DNA of 64,000 nt from Janthinobacterium sp. J1-1 (lineage in GTDB: Bacteria > Pseudomonadota > Gammaproteobacteria > Burkholderiales > Burkholderiaceae_D): the NCBI RefSeq assembly GCF_030944405.1, contig NZ_CP132339.1, positions 930,001 to 994,000 on the forward strand, read 5' to 3'. A program made the position numbers and the translations under genes. Shown one piece after another: positions 10,953-20,128 of this stretch; positions within the stretch are counted from its first letter, which is position 1; each line of letters begins with the position of its first letter. The notes beneath the pieces were generated by a model. That model saw nothing but the letters and a program-made list of their open reading frames with translations. It was not told the origin of the DNA and made no database searches.

Positions 10953-12152
10953 TCAGTGTTCGTGGCCGGCGGATGCCTTGCCCAGCTCGGATTTCAGGGT
11001 AAAGCTGCCTTGCGCCGCGTACTGCGTGCCCACCGCCAGCCCCCTGGTGATTTCCGTCAACTGGCCGTCGCTGCGGCCGGTAATCACCGGCGTGGCCTGG
11101 TAGCCGCCCTTGACCTGCACGAACACGGACGGTTTGTCTTCCACCGACTGGATCGCCGTGCTGTGCACCGTGACCGGCGCATCCTGTTCGCCGGCGATCA
11201 CCTCCACGCTGACGAACAGGCCCGGGCGCCAGGCCATGTCGGGGTTCTGCAGGCTGATGCGCGCCTTGGCCGTGCGCGTCTGTTCACCGAGCAGCGCGCC
11301 GACATAGGTGATGGTGCCCTTGGCGCTGGCATTGAAGGCCGAGGCTTTGACCAGCACCTTGCCACCGGTGCGCACGGTGGCCAGGTCCTTGGCCGGCACG
11401 GCGATTTCCGCCCACACGGTCGACAGGTCGGAGATCACAAAGATATTCGCGTCTTCCTTGACGGCTTCACCGAGCGTGATGTGTTTTTCCAGCACCATGG
11501 CGTCGAACGGCGCGCGGATCTCGTAGCGGTTCAGCGGTCCTTTGCCGGCGCCCACGGCGCCCAGCGCCTGCAGTTTCTGCTGCGCATTGAGCACCGCGAT
11601 TTCCGCTTCGCGCCAGGCCTGCTGGGCTTGCAGGTAATCGAGTTCGGCCGAGATCTTTTCCTGCCACAGCATTTTTTCGCGCTCGTAGGTGGCATGCGCC
11701 AGCGACAGCCGCCGCTGGGCCGACAGCAGTGCGCTGCGCTGCTCGGACAATTCCGTGCTGGCGATCACGGCCAGCACCTGTCCTTTTTTCACCAGCTGGC
11801 CCAGGTCCGCATGCACGGCTTCCACCACGCCGGCCAGGCGCGGCACCACGTGCGCCGTGCGGTCTTCATTGAAGCGGATTTCGCCGGGCAGGGCGACGCT
11901 GGTCCGGATGCGGCCAGGCGCGGCGGTGGCGATCACCACGCCGGCCGCCTTGCCTTGTTCTGCCGTCAGCTGCAACAGGCCCTCGCCTGGCGGCGCGGTT
12001 TTCTCTTCGGCATGGCCGTGTTTTTCCTCTTCATGCGCATGGTCGTCCCTGGCGCCGCCGCCGGTGCTGAGGATCAGGAATGCCAGCACGATGCCGGCGA
12101 TGAGGATGGCCGCGATGGCGGTCAGCTGTTTTTTGTTCAATTGGATATTCAT
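10953..12152 (-). CDS. czcB: CzcB, periplasmic adaptor of the metal efflux system
   Basis: Membrane-fusion protein joining the CzcA pump to the CzcC channel. The 399 residues have an N-terminal membrane anchor (about 10-30) and then a histidine/glutamate-rich segment (DDHAHEEEKHGHAEEK, about 36-51) that probably binds metal in the periplasm. Barrel-sandwich, coiled-coil and beta-barrel regions follow (for example LAGVVEAVHADLGQLVKKGQ). The C-terminus is again histidine-bearing (SAGHEH). It sits 10 bases after czcC and 19 before czcA. Confidence 0.9.
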   Translation of the reverse strand: MNIQLNKKQLTAIAAILIAGIVLAFLILSTGGGARDDHAHEEEKHGHAEEKTAPPGEGLLQLTAEQGKAAGVVIATAAPGRIRTSVALPGEIRFNEDRTAHVVPRLAGVVEAVHADLGQLVKKGQVLAVIASTELSEQRSALLSAQRRLSLAHATYEREKMLWQEKISAELDYLQAQQAWREAEIAVLNAQQKLQALGAVGAGKGPLNRYEIRAPFDAMVLEKHITLGEAVKEDANIFVISDLSTVWAEIAVPAKDLATVRTGGKVLVKASAFNASAKGTITYVGALLGEQTRTAKARISLQNPDMAWRPGLFVSVEVIAGEQDAPVTVHSTAIQSVEDKPSVFVQVKGGYQATPVITGRSDGQLTEITRGLAVGTQYAAQGSFTLKSELGKASAGHEH

Positions 12153-12162
12153 GGCATCTTTC

Positions 12163-13392
12163 TTACGGAGTCACGGGGGCGCCCAGCAGGCGCTCGAGTT
12201 CGGCGGCCGCGTGGTGCGCTTCGGTCAGCGCGCGCAGGGTCTGGCTTTTGGCTTGCAGCAAGGTGCGCTGGGCATCGAGCACATCGAGAAAGGCGAACTT
12301 GCCGAACTCGAAACCCTTGCTGGCCGCGTCCCAGGCGCTTTGCGCGCCGGGCACGATCTCGTTTTGCAGGCTCTCCACGTCCAGCCTGGCCGTGGCCAGC
12401 CGCTCGCGCGCCTGCGCCAGCGCCGCTTGCAGCTGCACTTGGGCGGCGGCCAGTTCATCGCCAGCCTTGTCGCTGCGGCGCAAGGCCTCCAGCTTGTTGC
12501 CGGCATTGCGGTCGAACAGCGGCAGCGGCAAGGCCAGGCCGATGATGGCCTGGTTGCGGCCCAGTTCCTCCGAGCGTTTCATGCCGATGCTCACCGTCAC
12601 GTCCGGCGTGGCGCGCCGTTGTTCCACGTCCAGCATGGCTTGCCGCTGCGCCAGGTGGCTGCGCGCCTGCCGCACGCTTGGGGCGGCGTCCGATCGCGCC
12701 GCCAGTTCCAACGGCGAGGGCAGCGGCGGCAGCAGGTCGAGCCGGCCATCGGCGTAGGTAAAACGCGGCGCGCCGGCGCCCCACAGCGCGGCCAGGCGCT
12801 GGCGGGCCTGGGTGAGGTTGCCGCGCGCCAGGTTCAGTTCGAGCCGCACACTTGCTTCGGCTACCTTGGCGCGCGTCGCTTCCACCGGCGACGCCTTGCC
12901 GGCCGCCACGCGGCGCGCCGTGATCTCGCTGGCGCGCGCCGCCAGCGCCTGTGCGCTGTCGGCCAGGCGCAAGCCTTCCTGCGCGGCCAGCACGTCGACA
13001 AACGCGGTGGTGACAGCGGCGCGCGTGTCGGCCGCTTGCAGGGCCAGGGCCGCCTGCGCCAGGTCCTGGCCGCGCAGGGCGACGGCGGCGCGCGCGCCGC
13101 GCTTGCCGCCCAGTTCGATCAGCTGATTCAGTTGCACGGTGGTGCTGCGCGTGGCGCGGCGCGTATCTTCCACCACGGTTTGCAGTTCGGGGTTGGGCAG
13201 CGCTTGCGCCTGTTGCAGCGCGCCACCCTGGGCAGCCAGTTCGTGGCGCGCGGCCGACAGGGTGGGGTTGCCGGCCTCGGCCAGTTGCAGGGCGGCGGCC
13301 AGGGTCAGTGGGGCAGGTGGTTCGGCCGCGCCTTGGGCGCGGGCGGGCAGGGTCAGCAAGCTGACGCTGATGAACAAGATAAATCGGTACAT
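12163..13392 (-). CDS. czcC: CzcC, TolC-family outer-membrane channel
   Basis: Outer-membrane factor of the tripartite exporter. The 409-residue product starts MYRFILFISV with a signal peptide cleaved around ARAQ/GAAE, then two OEP repeats of long amphipathic, alanine-rich helices. The start at 13392 has GGAG about nine bases upstream; the frame stays open for 20 more codons that are not signal-like. It is followed by czcB after 10 bases and preceded by czcI after about 99 bases. Confidence 0.88.
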   Translation of the reverse strand: MYRFILFISVSLLTLPARAQGAAEPPAPLTLAAALQLAEAGNPTLSAARHELAAQGGALQQAQALPNPELQTVVEDTRRATRSTTVQLNQLIELGGKRGARAAVALRGQDLAQAALALQAADTRAAVTTAFVDVLAAQEGLRLADSAQALAARASEITARRVAAGKASPVEATRAKVAEASVRLELNLARGNLTQARQRLAALWGAGAPRFTYADGRLDLLPPLPSPLELAARSDAAPSVRQARSHLAQRQAMLDVEQRRATPDVTVSIGMKRSEELGRNQAIIGLALPLPLFDRNAGNKLEALRRSDKAGDELAAAQVQLQAALAQARERLATARLDVESLQNEIVPGAQSAWDAASKGFEFGKFAFLDVLDAQRTLLQAKSQTLRALTEAHHAAAELERLLGAPVTP

Positions 13393-13491
13393 CGAATTCT
13401 CCAGGCAATGGAAAGGAATTCGACGGGATGCGCAGCCATGCACGCGCATCAAGCGCGGCGCATGCTGTAACAGTGAAACTATCCCGCCGGT

Positions 13492-13860
13492 CTAGACGAT
13501 GACCGGCGACCAGTCGGGCCGCTTGGGCCCATCGGGAATATGCGAGACGTACAGGAAGGAGGAAGTGTCGATGGTCAATGATGCCGTGTCGAACACGGGC
13601 ATGCTGGCGCCGGGCGGCAACCAGGCGTGGCCGATGCCATGGCAGACATTGCAGTCGCTGTGCGCCTTGGCCTTGGCGTTCAGGTCCTTGCCGGCGTCGG
13701 CTTGTGGTTCGTCGCCGGCGCTGGCCTTGTGCTGGTGGCTGTGGTGGCCCGGGTGCTGGGCCGCCTTGCCTTCTTCGTGCAGGCAATAGGCGCTCGCCGC
13801 GGCCCAGGACATCTGGAGCGGAAGCACGAACAGCAGCAGGAGCAGGAAGAATTTTTTCAT
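13492..13860 (-). CDS. czcI: CzcI-like periplasmic protein of the czc operon
   Basis: 122 residues starting MKKFFLLLLLFVLPLQMSWA, a clear signal peptide, followed by AYCLHEEGKAAQHPGHHSHQ, the cysteine-histidine-rich start seen in CzcI proteins at the head of czcICBA operons. A later CNVCHG motif could bind metal or, less likely, haem. CzcI is associated with regulation or periplasmic metal handling in Cupriavidus; the exact role here is inferred from position. The start codon is only 22 bases after the stop of the C13 peptidase gene, so a separate promoter would have to lie inside that gene. Confidence 0.78.
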   Translation of the reverse strand: MKKFFLLLLLFVLPLQMSWAAASAYCLHEEGKAAQHPGHHSHQHKASAGDEPQADAGKDLNAKAKAHSDCNVCHGIGHAWLPPGASMPVFDTASLTIDTSSFLYVSHIPDGPKRPDWSPVIV

Positions 13861-13882
13861 GGCTGCGCCCATTGTACCGAAT

Positions 13883-15427
13883 TTACCGGGGCTGGGCGCG
13901 CCAGTTTTTCAGTTGCTGGGCGATCGCCTTGCCCTGGTAAATTTGCGGTTCGGAGTGTTCCTCTTCGCCGTCGCCACTGTACTTGAAGTCCTGCGCTTCG
14001 CGCGCGCGCACCAGCGTTTTCGCTTTCTCGAACGCTTCGGCAAAGCCTGCGCTTGTGGGCAAGGCTTGCTTGAAATACGCTTCGCTGAAATAGGTGAAAT
14101 CGGCCTGGTCGTCGCAGCCGAACGAGGTGCGGTCCGGCCGCGCGGCCGTGATGATCAGGGTGTTGTCGTCCTTCAAGGGGCCGATAAAGCCGCCCGAATA
14201 GCAGGCCGAGACGACGATCACGCGCCACTTGACGCCGCTGTGTTTCAGCATGCCGGCCAGGTCCTGCGCCGGCAGGCTGTGCAGGTCCATGCCGTTTTGC
14301 GCCAGCGCCAGCTGGTGGTCGGCCGAGCCGTGGCTGGTCAGGAACAGGAACAGCACGTCGTTGTTCTTGTCCATTTTCGCGCCCAGCGCGTCGAGGCTGG
14401 CGCGGATGCTGGTGCGGGTGGCCATCGGCTGCTGCGCCACCGTATTGCGGCTGTTGACCAGCACCATCGAGCGCCCGGCCGTGCCATAGTCGCGGTCGAA
14501 CTGGCGCTGCACGAAGGCCGTTTCGCGCCGGAACACTTCCTGCGCGCCATCGCCGCCGACACCGAGGAAATACAGATTGATCTTTTTCGCCGGGTCGCGC
14601 GGCAGCACCCCGGCCAGGGTTTTTTCCAGCAGGGCCGGCTGGTTGTACAACGCCAGTTCGATATTGTCGCGCGTGAGTTTCTCCAGCGCCGGGTCGTCGA
14701 GCTGGCCTTCGGTCCAGTTGCCGCTGTCGCTGGTGCGCCCGTCCGGCTGGGCATGCGCGTAGCGCAGCACGCCGGCGCCGTCGAACAGGCCGTTGCTGAA
14801 GTGGCCCCGGTATTCGTCGCCATCCGGCGTGCGCAACACGCCCTCGCCATCGAACTTCCAGTCCTTCAGTTCGCCTGTGTAAACGATGCCGTCGGGCGAA
14901 CGCACCTGCATCGTGCCCTGCGGCTGGCCCTGCACGAAGCTACCCTGGAACTCCATGCCGTCGCTGTCGGTCAGCACCCCCGCGCCGTGCGGCTTCCAGT
15001 TGCGAAACGCGCCCACATAGCTGCCGTCCAGGCCCTGGTAGCTGCCCTGGCCGTCGAAATTGCCCTTGCTGAAATTGCCCGCATAGACTTCGCCCTTGGG
15101 CGAGGTGTAGCGGCCCTGGCCCTCGAACGCGCCCAGGCGGAACTGGCCCTCGTAGCGCACGCCGGAAGGCTGGCGCAAGCTGCCCTGGCCGCTGAACACG
15201 CCGCGCTCGAAACCGCCTTCATAGTAGGCGCCGCTGGCGTATTCCAGCCGCCCCTTGCCATGCATCTTGCCGTCGACCAGCGGACCGAAATAGCGTCCGC
15301 CATCGGCCGTCTGCGCCGCCGGCACGCGTGCCGGCGCGGCGCACAGGGGCGGCATGCCGAAGGCGGAAAACAACAGCAGGCCGGCAAGTGTGTAAGGGCG
15401 GACTGCGGCGCGTAGCGGTGTGGTCAT
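13883..15427 (-). CDS. MORN-repeat protein with C13 (legumain-like) peptidase domain
   Basis: 514 residues: a signal peptide (cut near LCAAPAR), about eight MORN repeats of roughly 23 residues (Y-G-F-G-G pattern, about residues 45-230), then a caspase-fold C13 peptidase domain. The catalytic pair is visible as SHGS with His366 and SACYSGGF with Cys409. C13 enzymes (legumain, GPI transamidase) cleave after Asn/Asp or act as transpeptidases; the bacterial substrate is unknown. MORN repeats often bind membranes or mediate assembly. It reads in the same direction as czcICBA with a 22-base gap, so co-transcription is possible. The ATG at 15427 is chosen because it opens the signal peptide; its ribosome-binding site is weak. 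Confidence 0.82.
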   Translation of the reverse strand: MTTPLRAAVRPYTLAGLLLFSAFGMPPLCAAPARVPAAQTADGGRYFGPLVDGKMHGKGRLEYASGAYYEGGFERGVFSGQGSLRQPSGVRYEGQFRLGAFEGQGRYTSPKGEVYAGNFSKGNFDGQGSYQGLDGSYVGAFRNWKPHGAGVLTDSDGMEFQGSFVQGQPQGTMQVRSPDGIVYTGELKDWKFDGEGVLRTPDGDEYRGHFSNGLFDGAGVLRYAHAQPDGRTSDSGNWTEGQLDDPALEKLTRDNIELALYNQPALLEKTLAGVLPRDPAKKINLYFLGVGGDGAQEVFRRETAFVQRQFDRDYGTAGRSMVLVNSRNTVAQQPMATRTSIRASLDALGAKMDKNNDVLFLFLTSHGSADHQLALAQNGMDLHSLPAQDLAGMLKHSGVKWRVIVVSACYSGGFIGPLKDDNTLIITAARPDRTSFGCDDQADFTYFSEAYFKQALPTSAGFAEAFEKAKTLVRAREAQDFKYSGDGEEEHSEPQIYQGKAIAQQLKNWRAQPR

Positions 15428-15569
15428 GGGGGAATCGTGCGTGGAAGAGTCGCTAGTGTAGCCACTGTCGGCCGGTGCTGGCAAATCCTTGCCTGTTTAT
15501 CGTGCCAAGGGGCAATTGAACTGATAATATTGATTTTTGGAATTATTTCAGCAGCAGTCAGGGAATCCC

Positions 15570-17513
15570 ATGGAAAGTCGTCTCAGCCGCCTGGAAGCGG
15601 TACAAACCGTATTGCTGGAAATCGGCCAGCGTTCCAGCACCTGCAGCGATATCGCCGACTTCCTGCAAGCCGTGCATGCGGCGCTGGGGCGCATCATGTA
15701 TGCGGCCAATTTTTACGTGGCCTTGAGCGACCGTGACGAAGGCACCGTGCGCTTTCCGTATTTCGTCGACGAGTTCGACAGTGCGCCCGATGCCGGGCAG
15801 GTGGTGCGCCTGGCCGGCTCCGAGCAGTCGCCCACGGCCTGGGTCATCGTCAACGGCAAGCAGCTGGTGATGACGGCCGGTGACGCGGCCATGCATGTGG
15901 ACGGCGGCGCCGCCTGGGGCGGCGGCACGGCGGCCGAGCACTGGATCGGCTGCCCGCTGCTGGACCAGCAGCACCAGGTGCTGGGCGCCATCGTGATCCA
16001 GAGCTACGATGCCGAGCACCGTTTCAGCCTGGAAGACCAGGCCCTGTTCGCGCTGATTGCCACCCATGTGTCGAGCGCGCTGCAAGGCCTGCAAAGCATG
16101 GACCGGCTGGAAAAGGCGGTGCAGGAACGCACGGCCTTGCTGGCCCATGAAGTGGCCGAGCGGCGCCGCGCGGAAAACCTGCAGCATGCGCTGTTTGAAA
16201 TCGCCAACCTGTCGGCCCAGGCAGCCGACGCCGCCACCCTGTATGCGCGCCTGCACGTGATTATCAGCGAGCTGGTGACGGCCAAGAATTTCCTGATCGC
16301 CCTGTATCACCCGGACACGCTTGACATCACGATCCCGTATTTTGTCGATGAAAAAGATGCACAGGCGCCCGTCAAGCGCTTTCATTATGGCGTCGGCATG
16401 AGTTCGTATATTTTGGCGCGGCGCCAGCCCTGTTTGCTCGATGCCGGCAGCTACGCGGCGCTGGTGGCCAGCGGCGAAATGAACGAGCCGCTGGGCAATG
16501 TGGGCATCGCCAGCTGGATGGGCGCGCCGATGCTGCTGGGCGAGCGCGCGTATGGCGTGATCATCGTGCAAAGCTATGACGCGTCGGTGGTGTATGGCCA
16601 AGCGGAACTGGACGTGCTGGCCTTCATGGCCAGCCATGTGGCGGTGGCGATCGCCCGCATGCAGGCCGACCGCGCCATGCGCCAGGCCAAGGAAACCCTG
16701 GAAGAGCAGAACGCGGCCCTGAACAGCGCGCTGCAAGCCTTGAAGGAGGCGCAGTCGGAACTGGTGCGCCAGGAAAAGCTGGCCTCCTTGGGCCGCCTGG
16801 TGGCCGGCGTGGCGCATGAAATCAATACCCCGCTGGGCATCTGCGTGACGGCCACCAGCCACCTGGTGCAGGAACTGAAACTGACGCGCGAGGACCTGGC
16901 CAGCGGCCAGTTGGATGAAGACGGCTTGCAGGAGTTTTTCGGCATTATCGACCAGACCCTGCGCATCATGACCACCAACACCCAGCGTGCCGCCGCGCTG
17001 GTGCGCAGCTTCAAGCAGGTCGCCGTCGACCAGTCGTCGGACGACATGCGCAGCTTCAACCTGCGCAAATATCTCGATGAAATTTTATTGTCGCTGCAGC
17101 CCAAGCTGAAGGGCAAGCCGATCAAGGTGGAAGTCGAGTGCGCGCCCGAGTTGCAGCTGCGCAGCTATCCCGGCGCGATTTCACAGATCGTCACCAATAT
17201 GGTGGTCAATTCCATGGTGCATGGTTTTGCGGAAGGCGAACCGGGCAAGATACGGATCAGCGCCCGCAGCGACGGCGACATGCTGGCGCTCGATTACAGC
17301 GACGATGGGCTGGGCATGGACAGCGCCACGCTGGGGCAGCTATTCGATCCGTTTTTCACCACCAAACGGGGTTCCGGCGGCAGTGGGCTGGGGGCGCATA
17401 TTTTGTATAACCTGGTGACGGGGCCGCTGGGGGGGACGGTCAAGGTTGCCAGTGCGCCGGGGATGGGGTTGCATTACACGATCCGCTTTCCCCTCGAACC
17501 GAAGAGTGTTTAA
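15570..17513 (+). CDS. Sensor histidine kinase with two GAF domains
   Basis: 647 residues, no membrane segment. Two GAF domains (about 10-185 and 215-375) share the sequence FPYFVDE/IPYFVDE and are clearly duplicated. A coiled coil follows, then a dimerisation/phosphoacceptor domain with LASLGRLVAGVAHEINTPLG (His416), and an ATPase domain with N box (VTNMVVNSMVHG), G1 (DDGLGMD), F (PFFTTKRG) and G2 (GSGLGAHI). Starts at ATG 15570 with CAGGGA upstream, not at the earlier TTG. No response regulator follows on this strand; a REC/HD-GYP protein lies 1.1 kb away, convergent. GAF ligand unknown. Confidence 0.88.
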   Translation: MESRLSRLEAVQTVLLEIGQRSSTCSDIADFLQAVHAALGRIMYAANFYVALSDRDEGTVRFPYFVDEFDSAPDAGQVVRLAGSEQSPTAWVIVNGKQLVMTAGDAAMHVDGGAAWGGGTAAEHWIGCPLLDQQHQVLGAIVIQSYDAEHRFSLEDQALFALIATHVSSALQGLQSMDRLEKAVQERTALLAHEVAERRRAENLQHALFEIANLSAQAADAATLYARLHVIISELVTAKNFLIALYHPDTLDITIPYFVDEKDAQAPVKRFHYGVGMSSYILARRQPCLLDAGSYAALVASGEMNEPLGNVGIASWMGAPMLLGERAYGVIIVQSYDASVVYGQAELDVLAFMASHVAVAIARMQADRAMRQAKETLEEQNAALNSALQALKEAQSELVRQEKLASLGRLVAGVAHEINTPLGICVTATSHLVQELKLTREDLASGQLDEDGLQEFFGIIDQTLRIMTTNTQRAAALVRSFKQVAVDQSSDDMRSFNLRKYLDEILLSLQPKLKGKPIKVEVECAPELQLRSYPGAISQIVTNMVVNSMVHGFAEGEPGKIRISARSDGDMLALDYSDDGLGMDSATLGQLFDPFFTTKRGSGGSGLGAHILYNLVTGPLGGTVKVASAPGMGLHYTIRFPLEPKSV

Positions 17514-17764
17514 AAAGGCCTTGAACAGCGGGCCGGAGACGCGGGTCTGAGAAAATGCCGATGGCGGCGTTGCGGCTCCTCGCCGACCATGCGTACTGTC
17601 TTCGTCGCCGCGCCTTGCCCTCGACATTTTTCAGGCCCGCTTGGCCCGGAATGCCCAAGTTGGTGGCTTGGGCCGAAGCGTGGTTTGCTGGTGTGCGTAT
17701 TGCTAGGGCAGGGAGCACTTGGTTATTTGATGAGTGGCTGCTGTCGACCCAAAGCGGACGTGGG
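17514..17764. other. Intergenic stretch, no gene recognised
   Basis: 251 bases between the kinase and the small low-GC gene. Short frames exist on both strands but none has a ribosome-binding site or recognisable product. Composition falls towards the right-hand end. Confidence 0.5.
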
Positions 17765-18118
17765 CTAATAGTAATCTAGCTCACCGCGTGCGTGTGCTTC
17801 CCGAAGCAAAGCATCGACATCGACCAGCGGTTGCTCCGCGAATACCGTGTCCCACGGCGGGATTGGTCCGTCGGGCTCCTGAACCAATATAGTAAGCTGC
17901 TCGCTTCGCCTGCACCAGTCCACATAGAACCCTTCATCAATACAGTTCTCGACTTCCTCACAGACTTCAGAAAGTGAAACATCTTTTGCATTCGGTGCAT
18001 TTGCACCTACATAGTGAACTAAACGCACCGGCGAGCTATCAGTGTGTTTCGAAAAAAAATCATAAAACGCTAATTTTCGTAAAGCTTTCTTCGTCGTCAT
18101 TTCGTGTGTTTTGGTCAT
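17765..18118 (-). CDS. Hypothetical protein (117 aa) in a lower-GC islet
   Basis: Starts MTKTHEMTTKKALRKLAFYD, preceded by AAGGGA four bases upstream. A soluble, acidic protein with VRLVHYVGANAPNAKDVSLS, a two-cysteine centre (VCEEVENCIDEGFYVDWCRR) and a C-terminus rich in acidic residues. No domain recognised. One sampled 60-base stretch (18001-18060) is 42% GC, far below the neighbouring kinase, which suggests recent acquisition. A 57-residue glycine-zipper gene precedes it on the same strand by 115 bases; the two may form a unit. Confidence 0.6.
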   Translation of the reverse strand: MTKTHEMTTKKALRKLAFYDFFSKHTDSSPVRLVHYVGANAPNAKDVSLSEVCEEVENCIDEGFYVDWCRRSEQLTILVQEPDGPIPPWDTVFAEQPLVDVDALLREAHARGELDYY

Positions 18119-18233
18119 ATTCCCTTGCCGTCCGCTCTTGGCCGAATGCCGTCGTTGCCCGGTTCCGCCCCAGAGCGGCACTTCAGCTTTGAGCTGAACA
18201 AGGAAGTTGTTTCGACGGTCAAATGCAAATAAA

Positions 18234-18407
18234 CTATCGAGGGGACTTTGACATTAAGGCGCCGGTAACAACTCCAATTGCGATCCCCGTACCAATGCCT
18301 AGAGCAAGGTTGCCGATCGCGACGCCAATTCCACATCCAATCGCAACTCCAAGACAAATTCCAACGCCTATGAATTTGCCATCTTTTTTGTCGGGTGAAT
18401 CGCTCAT
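18234..18407 (-). CDS. Small glycine-zipper membrane protein (57 aa)
   Basis: A short gene with AAAAGGA four bases before its ATG. After a charged N-terminus (MSDSPDKKDGKF) the rest is one or two hydrophobic helices with G at almost every fourth position (GVGICLGVAIGCGIG, then GIGTGIAIGVVTGAL), the GxxxG pattern of glycine zippers that pack or insert in membranes. It ends MSKSPR. Such small proteins occur among toxins, holins and envelope stress proteins; I cannot assign one. It precedes the 117-residue gene on the same strand. Confidence 0.6.
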   Translation of the reverse strand: MSDSPDKKDGKFIGVGICLGVAIGCGIGVAIGNLALGIGTGIAIGVVTGALMSKSPR

Positions 18408-18622
18408 AGAATCCTTTTATGAAGGGGCCGAAAGGCCGCTACTGGCCGATTGCCGACCCTTGCCGATCCCCACCACTTTCGCAAACCGTGCATGACGAGA
18501 TCAGCCGTAGCCACTTCTGCCTATCCTTCAGAGCCACATACTGCACGTGATAGAAACGGCTGTGACTGCACTGCCCATGCCGCGTCTGCCTTGCGTATCG
18601 CTACCGGTTGCGGCAATCCCGC

Positions 18623-20128
18623 CTAGTCCGGAAACCGCTGATTCAGCGCCAGCGCCGCATCCAGATTCGCAATCAACAACTCCACATACTGCGGATCGAG
18701 GTGGCTGCCGCTCACTTCGCGCAGGTAGCTGACCACGCGTTCAAGCGGCCAGGCGTCTTTGTAGCAGCGCTTGTGCATCAGCGCGTCGAAGACGTCGGCG
18801 ACGGCGGCGATGCGGGCGTATTTGTGGATGTGCTCGCCGACCAGGCCTTGCGGGTAGCCGCTGCCGTCGTATTTTTCATGGTGCTGGTGGGCGATCACGG
18901 CGGCCGCCTTCAATAGCGGGCGTTGCGAGCCGTCGAGGATCGACATGCCGACCGTCGGGTGCTGCTTCATGATTTCCCACTCGGCCGCATCGAGCTTGCC
19001 CGGTTTCAGCAGCACCGCGTCGGGGGTCGAGATCTTGCCGATGTCGTGCATTGGCGCCGCATGGCGCAGCACCATGGTTTCCTCGTCCGACATGCCCGAC
19101 GCCTGCGCCAGCAGCTGGCACACTTCGGCCATGCGGCGCACGTGGTTGCCGCCTTCGTGCGAGCGCGATTCGACCACGTCGCCCAGGCGCAGGATCAGCT
19201 CGGCCTGGGTGTCGGTGATTTCCTGCGTCAGCAGGATATTGTCGAAGGCGATCGCCACGCCCGAGCAGAATACTTCCAGCAGTTGCGCGTCGAGATCGGA
19301 AATTTCTTCCACGCCCTTCAGTACCAGCAGCGACGCCTTGCCGCTGCTGTTCGGAAAATAGCCGACATAGGTGTCGCCATGCAGGCGCGAGATTTTATTG
19401 CTCTTGGCGTGATCCAGCTGCGACAGCAGGGCAGGGCTCAGCATGCCGTCGTCGGTGTCGCCGATCTGCGCCAGGATTTCATAGTCCTGCTCGCCGCTGA
19501 TGGCGCTGGCGCCGCGCAGGCGCAGCAGCATGCTCGTTTCCAGGCGCAGCAGGGCGACCACTTGCTGCAGCAGGCCGCTGGCGAAGTCGCGCAGGTTGCG
19601 CTGCTTGAAAATATGCGCCGAGGCGGCGATCACGCGCTCCAGGCCTTCGCGGTAATGCAGCTGCGACAAGCGCGCTTCCTCGACCTTCATGATGTCGCGG
19701 TAGGCGCGCAGGGCGGCAAAGGTGGTGGTAAACAGCTTGGTGCGGTCGAGCTCGGTTTTTTCCTTGTAATCGTTGATGTCGTAATTGACGATCACGCGTT
19801 CTTCCGGCGCCTGGCCCGGCTGCCCCGTGCGCAGCACGATGCGGGTAAATTGATTGCCCAGGTCTTCGCGCATCCAGCGCGCCACTTCCAGGCCGCTGTC
19901 TTCGCGCTCCATCACCACGTCGAGAAACACCAGCGCAATGCCTTCTTCGCGGGCCAGCACCTGCTTGGCTTCGGCGCCGCTGTAGGCGTGCAGGAAACTC
20001 AAGGCGCGGCCTTCGAGGCGGAAACGGGTGAGTGTCAATTTGGTGATGTCGTGGATGTCGGGTTCATCGTCGACAAGCAAGACTTTCCACGGCGGTAACT
20101 TGGGCGAGGCTGAAGACAAAAATGACAT
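18623..20128 (-). CDS. Response regulator with HD-GYP c-di-GMP phosphodiesterase domain
   Basis: 501 residues: a REC domain with VLLVDDEPD and phosphoacceptor Asp in FLDVVM (about 69), a DUF3369/GAF-like middle (about 150-320), and an HD-GYP domain with HDIGK near 361 and HHEKYDGSGYP near 413-423. The HD and GYP motifs are complete, so it should hydrolyse cyclic di-GMP. The start at 20128 (MSFLSSASPKLPPWKVLLVD) puts the REC domain at the N-terminus; the frame stays open upstream for 52 codons with unlikely sequence. Its cognate kinase is not certain. Confidence 0.88.
   Translation of the reverse strand: MSFLSSASPKLPPWKVLLVDDEPDIHDITKLTLTRFRLEGRALSFLHAYSGAEAKQVLAREEGIALVFLDVVMEREDSGLEVARWMREDLGNQFTRIVLRTGQPGQAPEERVIVNYDINDYKEKTELDRTKLFTTTFAALRAYRDIMKVEEARLSQLHYREGLERVIAASAHIFKQRNLRDFASGLLQQVVALLRLETSMLLRLRGASAISGEQDYEILAQIGDTDDGMLSPALLSQLDHAKSNKISRLHGDTYVGYFPNSSGKASLLVLKGVEEISDLDAQLLEVFCSGVAIAFDNILLTQEITDTQAELILRLGDVVESRSHEGGNHVRRMAEVCQLLAQASGMSDEETMVLRHAAPMHDIGKISTPDAVLLKPGKLDAAEWEIMKQHPTVGMSILDGSQRPLLKAAAVIAHQHHEKYDGSGYPQGLVGEHIHKYARIAAVADVFDALMHKRCYKDAWPLERVVSYLREVSGSHLDPQYVELLIANLDAALALNQRFPD

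Noticed and set aside
17555..17779. 74-codon frame in the gap after the sensor kinase
   Set aside because: No ribosome-binding site, no recognisable domain and an abrupt change in composition within it.
15570..20128. GAF kinase and REC/HD-GYP protein as a cognate two-component pair
   Set aside because: They are convergent and separated by a foreign-looking islet; adjacency alone is weak evidence.
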